From an uncultured Prevotellaceae bacterium (GTDB lineage Bacteria; Bacteroidota; Bacteroidia; Bacteroidales; Bacteroidaceae), in contig CAMVKN010000008.1 of NCBI GenBank assembly GCA_947168045.1, positions 1 to 64,000 of the forward strand: a stretch of 64,000 nt of DNA, in the 5' to 3' direction. A program made the translations under genes and the position numbers. Under the pieces are notes generated by a model. That model was given only the letters and a program-made list of their open reading frames with translations, was not told the DNA's origin and did no database searches. Below, piece after piece: positions 23,977 to 32,840 of this stretch. Each line of letters opens with the position of its first letter. Positions within the stretch are counted from its first letter, which is position 1.

Positions 23977-26364
23977 ATGGAAAACCTACTGAACGAATTG
24001 AACGACAGTCAGCGCGAGGCGGTGGTGTACTGCGACGGTGCACAGCTGGTGATAGCTGGTGCCGGGTCGGGCAAGACCCGCGTGCTGACCTACAAGATAG
24101 CCTATCTGCTGCAAGAGAAGCAGCTGGCCCCATGGAACATCCTGGCACTGACCTTCACCAACAAGGCCGCACGCGAGATGAAGGAACGCATAGCCCGGCT
24201 GGTGGGCGAGGAGCGTGCCCGCTATCTGCAGATGGGCACCTTCCACAGTGTCTTTGCACGCATCCTCAGAAGCGAGGCTGCGGTCATCGGCTTCCAGTCG
24301 AACTTCACCATCTACGACCAGGCTGACTCACGCTCGTTAGTGAAGAACATCTGCAAGGAGATGCAGCTCGACGACAAGGTGTATAAGCTCAACAGCGTGG
24401 CCGACCAGATATCGATGGCCAAGAACCACCTCATCATGCCTGATGCCTTTGCGGTCAGTTCGCTCTTCGACGCGAAGCACCCAAAGGTGGACGAGGTGTA
24501 CAAGCGCTATGTGCTGCGCTGTCGCCAGGCCAACGCCATGGACTTCGACGACCTGCTGGTGCAGACCTTCCTGCTCTTCCAGGAACACGACGACGTGCGG
24601 CAAAAGTATGTTGAGAAATTCCAGTACGTGCTTGTCGACGAGTATCAGGACACGAACTACGCCCAGCAGCGCATCGTCCTGCAGCTCACCCAGCAGCGGC
24701 AGCACGTCTGCGTCGTGGGCGATGATGCACAGAGCATCTACAGCTTCCGTGGGGCCAACATTGACAACATCCTGAACTTTCGCGAGTCCTACACCAACGC
24801 CCGCCTGTTCAAGCTGGAGCAGAACTACCGTTCCACACAACTCATCGTCGAGGCGGCCAACAGCCTGATACGCAAGAACGAAAGACAGATACCCAAGGAC
24901 GTGTACAGCCAGAACGAACACGGCGAGAAGTTGCAGCTGAAACCCGCACAGAGCGATCGCGAGGAGGCTATCATCGTGTCTAACGACATACGCCGACTGC
25001 GCCGCAAGGAGCAGCTGGAATGGGACGACTTTGCCGTCCTGTACCGCACCAACGCCCAGAGCCGCAGCTTCGAGGAACAGATGCGCAAGGACAACATTCC
25101 CTATCGCATCTATGGCGGTCTGAGCTTCTACCAGCGCAAGGAAATCAAGGACGTCATAGCCTACTTCCGCACCGTGGCCAACCCCGATGACGAGGAGGCC
25201 CTGCGACGCATCATCAACTATCCGGCGCGCGGCATCGGCGACACCACCGTACAGAAGATTGCCACCTGTGCCACACAGCACGGCGTGTCGCTGTGGACGG
25301 TCATCAGCCAGCCCCAGTACTACGCTCTCGACGTGGCCCGCGCCACGATGACGCGCTTAGAGGCGTTCCGCCTGCTCATCGACGGCTGGCATGGCCGTCA
25401 GCAGACCGAGGATGCCTACCAGCTGGGACATGCCATCATTCAGGAGAGTGGCATTGCCAAGGACATCTACTCCAGCCGGAACCCCGAGGACATCTCGCGA
25501 CAGGAGAACCTCGAGGAGTTTCTTGCCGGCATGCAGGACTTTGTGGAAAGCCGGCGTGAGGAAGGACTCGAACACGAGACGTCGCTCCCCGACTTCCTGC
25601 AGGAGGTGGCCCTGCTGACCGACCTCGACAGCGACAAGGACGCCACACAGCCGAAGGTGTCGCTGATGACTATCCACTCGGCCAAGGGCCTGGAGTTCCC
25701 CGTGGTCTTCGTCGTAGGACTTGAAGAGAACATCTTCCCATCGCCGATGTGCACCGGTTCGGCACGCGCCCTCGAAGAGGAGCGACGCCTGCTCTACGTG
25801 GCCATCACCCGTGCCGAGAAGCACTGCATCCTGACGTGTGCACAAAACCGCTACCGCTATGGTCGCATGGAGTATGACACACCCTCGCGCTTCATTCGCG
25901 ACATAGACCCCAAGCTGATGACCATCGACGGTGCACCCTCGGCTGATGACGCTACGACGAGCCGCTCGTCGTGGTCACAGCGCAAGCCCTGGCAGGTGCA
26001 GAACGCCCATCCCGTGGCAACGCAGTTCAAGGCTGACCCACAGCCGCGAGCCGTGCCCCGTCCCCAGCCGGAGAGGCCCGTGAACCCCATGTCGCCGCAG
26101 TTTGAGCAGCTGCTGAGCGCTGCCAGTGGCGGACGCTACAAACCCGTGTCGCAGGCAAGGCGACAGACATCGGCGGCACTGTCGACAGCTTCGGCCGGAC
26201 CGTTGCATGAAGGTACCGTCATCGAGCACCAGCGCTTCGGCATCGGCACCGTAGAACGCCTGGAAGGGGTGGGGGAGAACCAGAAGGCCACCGTCAACTT
26301 CCGCAATGCCGGCACCAAGCAGCTGCTGCTCAAATATGCCGTGTTCAAGATAGTCACACCATAA
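23977..26364 (+). CDS. uvrD: UvrD/PcrA-type superfamily 1 DNA helicase
   Basis: 795 residues. All SF1A motifs are present: Walker A AGAGSGKTRVL, motif Ia TFTNKAAREMKERI, motif II VLVDEYQDTNYAQ, motif III GDDAQSIYSFRGA, motif IV LEQNYRST, motif V TIHSAKGLEFPVVFVVGLEE, motif VI RLLYVAITRAEK. After a Pro-rich linker (about 665-745) a C-terminal domain EGTVIEHQRFGIGTVERLEG..KATVNF matches the PcrA Tudor-like domain that binds RNA polymerase. Unwinds DNA 3'-5' in repair and replication restart. Unusual for such a housekeeping gene, it lies at the end of a DUF4160/DUF2442 operon. Confidence 0.95.
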   Translation: MENLLNELNDSQREAVVYCDGAQLVIAGAGSGKTRVLTYKIAYLLQEKQLAPWNILALTFTNKAAREMKERIARLVGEERARYLQMGTFHSVFARILRSEAAVIGFQSNFTIYDQADSRSLVKNICKEMQLDDKVYKLNSVADQISMAKNHLIMPDAFAVSSLFDAKHPKVDEVYKRYVLRCRQANAMDFDDLLVQTFLLFQEHDDVRQKYVEKFQYVLVDEYQDTNYAQQRIVLQLTQQRQHVCVVGDDAQSIYSFRGANIDNILNFRESYTNARLFKLEQNYRSTQLIVEAANSLIRKNERQIPKDVYSQNEHGEKLQLKPAQSDREEAIIVSNDIRRLRRKEQLEWDDFAVLYRTNAQSRSFEEQMRKDNIPYRIYGGLSFYQRKEIKDVIAYFRTVANPDDEEALRRIINYPARGIGDTTVQKIATCATQHGVSLWTVISQPQYYALDVARATMTRLEAFRLLIDGWHGRQQTEDAYQLGHAIIQESGIAKDIYSSRNPEDISRQENLEEFLAGMQDFVESRREEGLEHETSLPDFLQEVALLTDLDSDKDATQPKVSLMTIHSAKGLEFPVVFVVGLEENIFPSPMCTGSARALEEERRLLYVAITRAEKHCILTCAQNRYRYGRMEYDTPSRFIRDIDPKLMTIDGAPSADDATTSRSSWSQRKPWQVQNAHPVATQFKADPQPRAVPRPQPERPVNPMSPQFEQLLSAASGGRYKPVSQARRQTSAALSTASAGPLHEGTVIEHQRFGIGTVERLEGVGENQKATVNFRNAGTKQLLLKYAVFKIVTP

Positions 26365-26422
26365 CGGTCAACAATCATAGGTCAAGCAATTATGATAAAA
26401 TGAAAGAAAAACTACATTTTAT

Positions 26423-26453
26423 TTTGCTTTTTGAAAGGTTCTTAGTAACTTTG
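26423..26453 (+). promoter_or_regulatory. promoter of the XRE-cupin/acyl-CoA synthetase operon
   Basis: TTTG (26423-26426) and TAACTTTG (26446-26453) with a 19-bp spacer, about 58 bp before the ATG at 26512. Confidence 0.75.
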
Positions 26454-26511
26454 CCGACCTTTAAAACATACCGCTATTATAACAACAACAAACAACAATA
26501 AAAACGTAACC

Positions 26512-27096
26512 ATGTCCGATACTCATTCTTATGTTGGCGCAAAGATAAAGGGAATCAGAGAGACGAAGAACCTCACCATCGAAGAGATTTCCGAGCGCAG
26601 CGGCCTTACGGCAGAACAGATTACCTCCATCGAGAACGACCAGAACCTGCCCTCCTTAGGGCCGCTTATCAAGATAGCCCGTGCACTGGGCGTCCGTTTG
26701 GGCACTTTCATGGACGACAACGACGACCTGGGACCCGTGCTGTGCCGCGCTGAGGAACGTGAGAATCATAGCAGCATCAGCTTCTCGAACGGAGCCACCG
26801 ATGCACGAAAGCACATGGAATACCATCCACTGGCACCACAGAAGGCCGGTCGCCACATGGAGCCCTTCATCATTGACATCCATCCCACCGACAAGCACGA
26901 ATACCAGCTCTCGGCACACGAGGGCGAGGAGTTCATCTATGTCATGGAGGGACACATCGAACTGGTTTACGGCAAGGAGACCTACACGCTGAATCCGGGC
27001 GACAGCATCTACTACGACAGCATCGTGAAGCACCACCTGCATGGTGCTCCCGGCCAGGCTGCCAAGATTCTCGCCGTGGTTTACATTCCATTCTGA
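26512..27096 (+). CDS. XRE-family regulator with cupin domain
   Basis: 194 residues. Residues ~8-65 are a helix-turn-helix of the XRE type (GAKIKGIRETKNLTIEEISERSGLTAEQITSIE). Residues ~120-190 are a cupin (HEGEEFIYVMEGHIELVYG, NPGDSIYYDSIVKHHLHG). Such HTH-cupin proteins sense a small molecule through the cupin. It precedes the acyl-CoA synthetase by 48 bp on the same strand and may regulate it or sense its product. Confidence 0.9.
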   Translation: MSDTHSYVGAKIKGIRETKNLTIEEISERSGLTAEQITSIENDQNLPSLGPLIKIARALGVRLGTFMDDNDDLGPVLCRAEERENHSSISFSNGATDARKHMEYHPLAPQKAGRHMEPFIIDIHPTDKHEYQLSAHEGEEFIYVMEGHIELVYGKETYTLNPGDSIYYDSIVKHHLHGAPGQAAKILAVVYIPF

Positions 27097-27144
27097 ATGG
27101 TCGTTTTCACGTCATAACGTTATATCGTAATAACGAAAGAAAAT

Positions 27145-28878
27145 ATGGAAACGAAGAGCGTAAGATTAGATATGGCAGGCCGTCCACTGCCTGACAGGAC
27201 ATACCCCGCTGAGACGGGTAGCGCTGGCTATCAGCTGAGCGAGCGCACGCTGGGCGACTGGCTCGAATACTGGGCACAGACCACGCCCGACAAGGAATAC
27301 ATCGTCTACAGCGACCGCAACCTGCGCTTCACCTGGAGCAAGTTCAACGAGCGCGTCGACAACCTGGCCAAGGGACTCATCGCCATCGGTGTGAAGAAAG
27401 GCTCTAACGTCGGCATCTGGGCCACCAACGTGCCCGACTGGCTGACCTTCCTCTATGCCACGGCGAAGATTGGTGCCGTGCTCGTCACGGTGAACACCAA
27501 CTACAAGCAGAACGAGCTGGAGTACCTCTGCAAGGACTCAGACATGCACACCCTCTGCATCACCGATGGCACATGGGACTGCAACTACGTGGACATGACC
27601 TACGAGATGCTGCCCGAGCTGAAGACCTGCGAGCGCGGCCACCTGAACAGCGAGCGCTTCCCGTATATGAAGAACGTGGTGTTCATCGGCATGGAGAAAT
27701 ACCGTGGCATGTACAACACCGCTGAGCTGCTGCTCCTGGGGCAGAACATCGAGGATGAGACGCTCGACGAGATGAAGCGCAACGTCAGTTGCCATGATGT
27801 CTGCAACATGCAGTACACCAGTGGCACTACGGGCTTTCCCAAGGGTGTCATGCTCACCCATTTCAACATTGCCAACGATGGTTACTTCACTGGCGAGAAC
27901 ATGGCCTTTACACAGGACGACAAGCTGTGCGTCTGCGTGCCCCTGTTCCACTGCTTCGGCGTCGTACTGGCTACCATGAACTGTCTGACCCACGGCTGCA
28001 CGGAGGTGATGGTGGAGAAGTTCGACCCGCTCGTCGTCCTTGCCTCCATTCACAAGGAGCGCTGCACGGCCGTCTATGGTGTGCCAACGATGTTCATTGC
28101 TGAGCTCGACCACCCGATGTTCGACATGTTCGACCTCACCTGCCTGCGCACCGGCATCATGGCTGGCAGTCTCTGCCCCATTGAGCTGATGAAGCGTGTG
28201 TCGGAGAAGATGTACATGACCATCACCAGCGTCTATGGCCTCACGGAGTCATCGCCCGGCATGACGCAGACCTGTCTGAACGATACCTTCGAACAGCGCT
28301 GCACCACCGTGGGACGCGACTATCCGTTTGTCGAGGTGAAGGTGCTCAACCCTGAGACCAACGAGGAGTGTCCTCCTGGCGTACAGGGCGAGATGTGCTG
28401 TCGGGGCTTCAACGTGATGAAGGGCTATTACAAGAATCCCGAAGCCACGGCCGAGGTCATCGACAAGAACGGCTTCCTCCATTCCGGCGACCTCGGTGTG
28501 ATGGACGAGCAAGGGTTTTACCGCATCACCGGTCGCATCAAGGACATGATTATACGTGGTGGCGAGAACATCTATCCGCGCGAGATTGAGGAGTTCCTCT
28601 ACCACATGCCCGGCATCAAGGACGTGCAGGTGGCCGCCGTGCCGTCGAAGAAGTATGGCGAGGCCGTGGGAGCCTTCATCATTCTGCAGCCCGGCGCCAA
28701 GATGACGGCTGAGGACGTGCAGCTGTTCTGCCGCGGAAAGATTGCCCGATACAAGATTCCGAAGTATGTGTTCTTCATTGACCAGTTCCCCCTCACCGGC
28801 TCAGGAAAGATTCAGAAGTTCAAGCTGAAGGAGATGAGCCTGGAGCTTTGCCGACAGCAGGGCATCGAGGTCGTCTGA
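27145..28878 (+). CDS. AMP-forming acyl-CoA synthetase
   Basis: 577 residues, ANL superfamily. P-loop [18 protein letters not shown], motif [13 protein letters not shown], hinge [35 protein letters not shown] (read in parts) and the C-terminal lysine in [14 protein letters not shown]. It activates a fatty or other carboxylic acid to an acyl-CoA via an acyl-adenylate; chain length cannot be read from the sequence. Convergent with dnaB across the shared terminator at 28924. Confidence 0.92.
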   Translation: METKSVRLDMAGRPLPDRTYPAETGSAGYQLSERTLGDWLEYWAQTTPDKEYIVYSDRNLRFTWSKFNERVDNLAKGLIAIGVKKGSNVGIWATNVPDWLTFLYATAKIGAVLVTVNTNYKQNELEYLCKDSDMHTLCITDGTWDCNYVDMTYEMLPELKTCERGHLNSERFPYMKNVVFIGMEKYRGMYNTAELLLLGQNIEDETLDEMKRNVSCHDVCNMQYTSGTTGFPKGVMLTHFNIANDGYFTGENMAFTQDDKLCVCVPLFHCFGVVLATMNCLTHGCTEVMVEKFDPLVVLASIHKERCTAVYGVPTMFIAELDHPMFDMFDLTCLRTGIMAGSLCPIELMKRVSEKMYMTITSVYGLTESSPGMTQTCLNDTFEQRCTTVGRDYPFVEVKVLNPETNEECPPGVQGEMCCRGFNVMKGYYKNPEATAEVIDKNGFLHSGDLGVMDEQGFYRITGRIKDMIIRGGENIYPREIEEFLYHMPGIKDVQVAAVPSKKYGEAVGAFIILQPGAKMTAEDVQLFCRGKIARYKIPKYVFFIDQFPLTGSGKIQKFKLKEMSLELCRQQGIEVV

Positions 28879-28923
28879 GAACAGCATACGAAAGGCGGCT
28901 CCTCCCCTATATATTTCAGATAC

Positions 28924-28953
28924 AAAAAAGGTGCACTTGCAAGTGCACCTTTT
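28924..28953. terminator. bidirectional terminator between the acyl-CoA synthetase and dnaB genes
   Basis: A perfect 28-nt palindrome centred on GCACTTGCAAGTGC with A and T runs on either side, placed in the 79-bp space between convergent genes. Confidence 0.85.
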
Positions 28954-28957
28954 GTTC

Positions 28958-30496
28958 TTAATACGGCAGACTGCCAGGATCGACATCGCCGCCAATAGGT
29001 CTGAAGTCATCGTCATCAGTGATGGGGGGCTGACTGTCGCCATTGATGCGCGAGCCTAAGATTTCGCCACCCATGGTGGGAGCATCATGCCCCAGACGTC
29101 CGTTCTCGGGGTCCTCAAATCGTGTAAACTCACCACGGAAGTTCAGCAGGATGTTGTCAGTGGCACCCTTACGATGCTTGGCAATGATGATTTCAGCCAT
29201 GCCATGCAGGTCGCGTCCCTTGTCGTCCTGATAGATATGATAGTACTCTGGACGATGGACAAAGATAACCATGTCAGCATCCTGCTCGATGGCACCCGAC
29301 TCACGCAGGTCGCTCAGCTGCGGTCGCTTGCCCTCCAGTCCCTCACGGTTCTCAACGCCACGGTTGAGCTGTGAGAGCGCCAGTACGGGGATGTTGAGCT
29401 CCTTGGCCAGGCCCTTCAGCGAGCGGCTGATGGTGCTGACCTCCTCCTGACGCGAGGAGAAGCGCATGCCGTTGGCATTCATCAGCTGAAGATAGTCAAT
29501 CATAATGATTTTCACACCGTGCTCGCGTACCAGGCGGCGTGCCTTGGTACGCAGCTCGAAGACGGACAGGCCGGGTGTGTCGTCAACGTAGAGTGGGGCG
29601 CCATAGAGGTCATTGATGCGAATGTCCAAGCGGCGCCAGTCTTCGTCGGTCAGCTGTCCGTTGAGTATCTTCTTGCCTTCCACCTCGCAACAGTTGGAAA
29701 TGAGGCGGTTGACAAGCTGCACGTTTGACATCTCAAGCGAGAAGAAAGCCGTCGGCACCTTGTAGTCGGCAGCGATATTCTTGGCCAGCGACAGTGCAAA
29801 CGACGTCTTACCCATGGCAGGGCGACCGGCAATGATGACCAGGTCGGAGGCCTGCCACCCGCTGGTCTTGTCATCAAGTTCGCGATAGCCTGTAGGCACA
29901 CCCGTCAGACCGCCCTTGTTGGCCGCTGCGATGTCGAGCACATGCCGGGCCTCCTTGATGACGGGGTCAATCTGGGTGTAGTCGCGCTTCATGTTCTTCT
30001 GCGATAGCTCGAAGAGCGAGCCCTCAGCATGCTGCATCAGTTCATCGACGTCGATGGTCTCGTCGAAGGCCTTCGTCTCAACATCGCCGGCAAACTGTAT
30101 GAGCTGCCGGGCGAGGAACTTCTGCGCCACGATGCGTGCATGGTAGTCGACATGCGCCGAGGTGGCCACGCGACTGGAAATCTCAGCGATATATGCGGGT
30201 CCGCCAGCTTCTTCGAGCTTTCCGCTGCGCATCAGCTGGTCGGTGACGGTGAGCACGTCGACGGGTTTCTCCTCCATCGACAGGTCGCGTATGGCAGCGT
30301 AGATGAGCTGGTTGCGCGGCTCGTAGAAGCTCTCGGGGTAGAGCATCTCGCACACCACCGCATAGGCATCCTTGTCGATGAGCAAGGCGCCTAAGACAGC
30401 ACGCTCCACCTCCAGTGCTTGGGGCTGGAGGTGGGCGTAGGTGTTGTCGATAGGTTGTTGGCGGCTGTTACGCCGCTGGTTCTGTGTGTCGGCCAT
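28958..30496 (-). CDS. dnaB: replicative DNA helicase
   Basis: 512 residues. The N-terminal domain (about 25-130) is DnaB-like (ALEVERAVLGALLIDKDAYAVV) and the C-terminal RecA-fold has Walker A GRPAMGKTSFALSLAKN, FFSLEMSN, Walker B IIMIDYLQLM, SQLNRGVENR and DLRESGAIEQDADMVIFVHR. Hexameric helicase of the replication fork. Only 6 bp separate it from the upstream uxaB stop, so it is probably transcribed from the uxaB promoter, an unusual partner for dnaB. Confidence 0.95.
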   Translation of the reverse strand: MADTQNQRRNSRQQPIDNTYAHLQPQALEVERAVLGALLIDKDAYAVVCEMLYPESFYEPRNQLIYAAIRDLSMEEKPVDVLTVTDQLMRSGKLEEAGGPAYIAEISSRVATSAHVDYHARIVAQKFLARQLIQFAGDVETKAFDETIDVDELMQHAEGSLFELSQKNMKRDYTQIDPVIKEARHVLDIAAANKGGLTGVPTGYRELDDKTSGWQASDLVIIAGRPAMGKTSFALSLAKNIAADYKVPTAFFSLEMSNVQLVNRLISNCCEVEGKKILNGQLTDEDWRRLDIRINDLYGAPLYVDDTPGLSVFELRTKARRLVREHGVKIIMIDYLQLMNANGMRFSSRQEEVSTISRSLKGLAKELNIPVLALSQLNRGVENREGLEGKRPQLSDLRESGAIEQDADMVIFVHRPEYYHIYQDDKGRDLHGMAEIIIAKHRKGATDNILLNFRGEFTRFEDPENGRLGHDAPTMGGEILGSRINGDSQPPITDDDDFRPIGGDVDPGSLPY

Positions 30497-30502
30497 AAAA
30501 GA

Positions 30503-31954
30503 TTACAGGATGGTCTTGACGGCCTCGAGCATGCCCTTGTCCTGGATGAGGTCGAGGTACTGCTTGACAAGTGCGTTCAGACCCTTGACCTTGTTGAGGT
30601 CCTCCTGCCAGATGAACTCTGCGGCGAGGACACCGTCGGTCACCTTCTGTGTGTCGCCAGTAGCCCAGAGTTGCTGCAGCAGCTCCATAATCTTCGGGTC
30701 GTCGTTGGGAGTGATGTCAGCACCGTCGGCACGCTTGCCACCCTTGTAGTAGGTGATGATGGCAGCCAGACCGAAGACGAGGCCCTTGGGCAGCTCGCCC
30801 TTGCGCTCCAAGAAGGTCTTCACGCCAGGCAGGTCACGAGCCTGGAACTTCGGGAACGAGTTGAGCATGATGCTGGTGACAGCGTGGTCGACGAAAGGAT
30901 TGTCGAAACGCTCCAGCACGTCGCCGGCGAACTTCTCCAGCTCCTCCTGGGGCAGGTCGAGCGTCTGCATCAGCTCGTCGAACTGCACCTTGTGGATATA
31001 CTTGCCAATGACCTCATGCTGGCATGCATCGCGGACGATGTTGACGCCACTGAGGTAGGCCACGGGGCTGAGCACGGTGTGGGGACCATTGAGCAGGGTC
31101 ACCTTGCGCTTGTGGTAGGGCTCCTCTGAGGGAACGAAGAGAACATGCAGTCCAGCCTTGTCAGCAGGGAACTCCTGAGCAACCTCCTTCGGGGCCTCGA
31201 TTACCCAGAGGTGGAAGTTCTCAGCCTGAACGACGAGGTTGTCGCGGTAGCCAATCTTCTCCTGTATCTGTGCAATCTCCTTACGGGGGAAGCCCGGCAC
31301 GATGCGGTCGACGAGGGTGGCATAGACACCGCATGAGTTCTCGAACCACTGGCGGAAGCCTTCGGGCAGCTCCCACAGGTCGATGTACTTGCGGATGCAG
31401 TCCTTCAGCACGTGACCGTTGAGGAAAATGAGCTCGCAGGGGAAGATGATGAGACCCTTGGTGGGGTCGCCGTTGAAGGTCTGGTAACGACGGTAGAGCA
31501 GCTGGACGAGCTTGCCAGGATAGCTGCTGGCGGGTTTGTCGTCGAGCTTGCAAGCAGGATCGAAGGCGATGCCGGCCTCAGTGGTGTTGGAGATGACAAA
31601 ACGCATCTCGGGCTGGTCGGCCAGGGCCATGAAAGCCTCGTTCTGCGAATAGGGGTTCAAGCAGCGGCTGATGACGTCGATGCGCTCAAGCGTATTCACG
31701 GGCTTGCCATTCTCGCGTCCCTGAAGGTTGACATGGTAGAGACAGTCCTGACCGTTGAGCCAGTCGACCATGCCCTGTGCCAGCGGCTGAACGACGACGA
31801 CGCTGCCGTTGAAGTTCGTCTTCTGGTCCATGTTCCATATAATCCAATCTACGAAAGCGCGGAGAAAGTTTCCTTCACCGAACTGGATGACCTTTTCAGG
31901 CATCACACTCTTGGGAGCAAAGTGTTTGTTTAATGGTTTCAGCATTGTTTTCAA
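30503..31954 (-). CDS. uxaB: tagaturonate reductase (altronate oxidoreductase)
   Basis: 483 residues. Mannitol-dehydrogenase-family signature near the N-terminus (VIQFGEGNFLRAFVDWIIWNMD), NTTEAGIAFDPAC, and the C-terminal domain beginning PYHKRKVTLLNGPHTVLSPVA match UxaB. It reduces D-tagaturonate to D-altronate with NADH in galacturonate/pectin catabolism. No other uxa gene is next to it. An internal ATG 9 bp downstream is an alternative start. Promoter at 31986-32017. Confidence 0.92.
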   Translation of the reverse strand: MKTMLKPLNKHFAPKSVMPEKVIQFGEGNFLRAFVDWIIWNMDQKTNFNGSVVVVQPLAQGMVDWLNGQDCLYHVNLQGRENGKPVNTLERIDVISRCLNPYSQNEAFMALADQPEMRFVISNTTEAGIAFDPACKLDDKPASSYPGKLVQLLYRRYQTFNGDPTKGLIIFPCELIFLNGHVLKDCIRKYIDLWELPEGFRQWFENSCGVYATLVDRIVPGFPRKEIAQIQEKIGYRDNLVVQAENFHLWVIEAPKEVAQEFPADKAGLHVLFVPSEEPYHKRKVTLLNGPHTVLSPVAYLSGVNIVRDACQHEVIGKYIHKVQFDELMQTLDLPQEELEKFAGDVLERFDNPFVDHAVTSIMLNSFPKFQARDLPGVKTFLERKGELPKGLVFGLAAIITYYKGGKRADGADITPNDDPKIMELLQQLWATGDTQKVTDGVLAAEFIWQEDLNKVKGLNALVKQYLDLIQDKGMLEAVKTIL

Positions 31955-31985
31955 AGTTTTTAAGTTAATGTTTTATAGCGTGCCG

Positions 31986-32017
31986 CAAAGGTACTCACTT
32001 TTCCCCATACGGCCAAA
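31986..32017 (-). promoter_or_regulatory. promoter of uxaB-dnaB
   Basis: Minus-strand TTTG (32014-32017) and TACCTTTG (31986-31993), 20-bp spacer. Confidence 0.7.
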
Positions 32018-32102
32018 TTTTTCCGCAAATGTTTTTTTTGTTTTTTGCGTAAAGGTTTGCGACTGCCTGCTACATTTTTTTTATTACACGCGCGCGCGTA
32101 AT

Positions 32103-32530
32103 TGTAGTGCACTAAGTGCACCTATGGGTCTTAACAAATTGACTTGCAATTCGTTGTCTGGTGCACCAACACTCTTTTTCGGTGCACCAACGAGCACCAG
32201 CCTCCCCCCTTCTGCGCCCGAGGGGGCTTTATTCTCGTAAAGTGCCGAGTTATGACAATATCTCATGGAGATAATTTCGTAAAGCGCCGAGTTATGACAA
32301 TATCTCATGGAGATAATTTCGTAAAGCGCCGAGTTATTGCCAAATTCTCTCGAGAATTTATCCGAAAAGTGTCCGTTTATTGTTTCCTGGAGTCCTGCGG
32401 CTGTGCCCAGGTGCACCATCAAGGACCTCAGGTGCCCCATTAGGTGCTCGAACTGAGTCGTTGGTGCACCTGACAACGACTTGCAAGTCAATTTATTAAA
32501 GCCCATAGGTGCACTTGGTGCGCTCACAGT
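32103..32530. mobile_element. ~430-bp inverted-repeat element with internal tandem repeats
   Basis: Left end (about 32103-32168) and right end (about 32459-32526) are imperfect inverted copies ~66 nt long, each containing GTGCACC blocks and TTGACTTGCAA. Inside, a 42-bp unit repeats at 32236, 32278 and 32320 (last copy partial). A 147-codon open frame runs through the whole element on the minus strand because 42 is a multiple of three; I regard it as non-coding. It occupies most of the 886-bp gap between uxaB and dnaX. Confidence 0.7.
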
Positions 32531-32840
32531 TTTTGTTTCATTATTATCATATTGAGTCCACTTTAATAAGTTGCCCTTACCGTCATCAGCGACAGGAGCG
32601 ACTTTTTTAGTGGACTCAGTTAGTTATAATATAAGCGGGGAAATAGTAATAATGAACACAGAGGCTCCGAACGCTCTGTAGACTTGAAAAGCTAACGTAA
32701 GAACACAATGTCAACCGTAAACATGGCTGATGCGCGTGTCCATAATGATAAAATAACGTAAAAAATCTAATGTTTCGGAAAAAAAAACGTGTTTATCGGA
32801 AATTTCACTAACTTTGTAGCCTGAAAACAAACACATCACT
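32531..32840. other. dnaX upstream region
   Basis: About 310 bp without a convincing gene. A -7 element TAACTTTG lies at 32809-32816, 24 bp before the dnaX ATG; upstream of it I see no clear TTTG at the right spacing. The direct repeat TTAGTGGACTC/GAGTCCACTTTAATAAG (about 32552 and 32606) is a short inverted pair that may be a remnant of the neighbouring element. Confidence 0.4.

Noticed and set aside
32084..32527. 147-codon open frame on the minus strand
   Set aside because: It spans the whole inverted-repeat element, including both ends, and its repeats follow from the 42-bp period; no family resemblance and no promoter.
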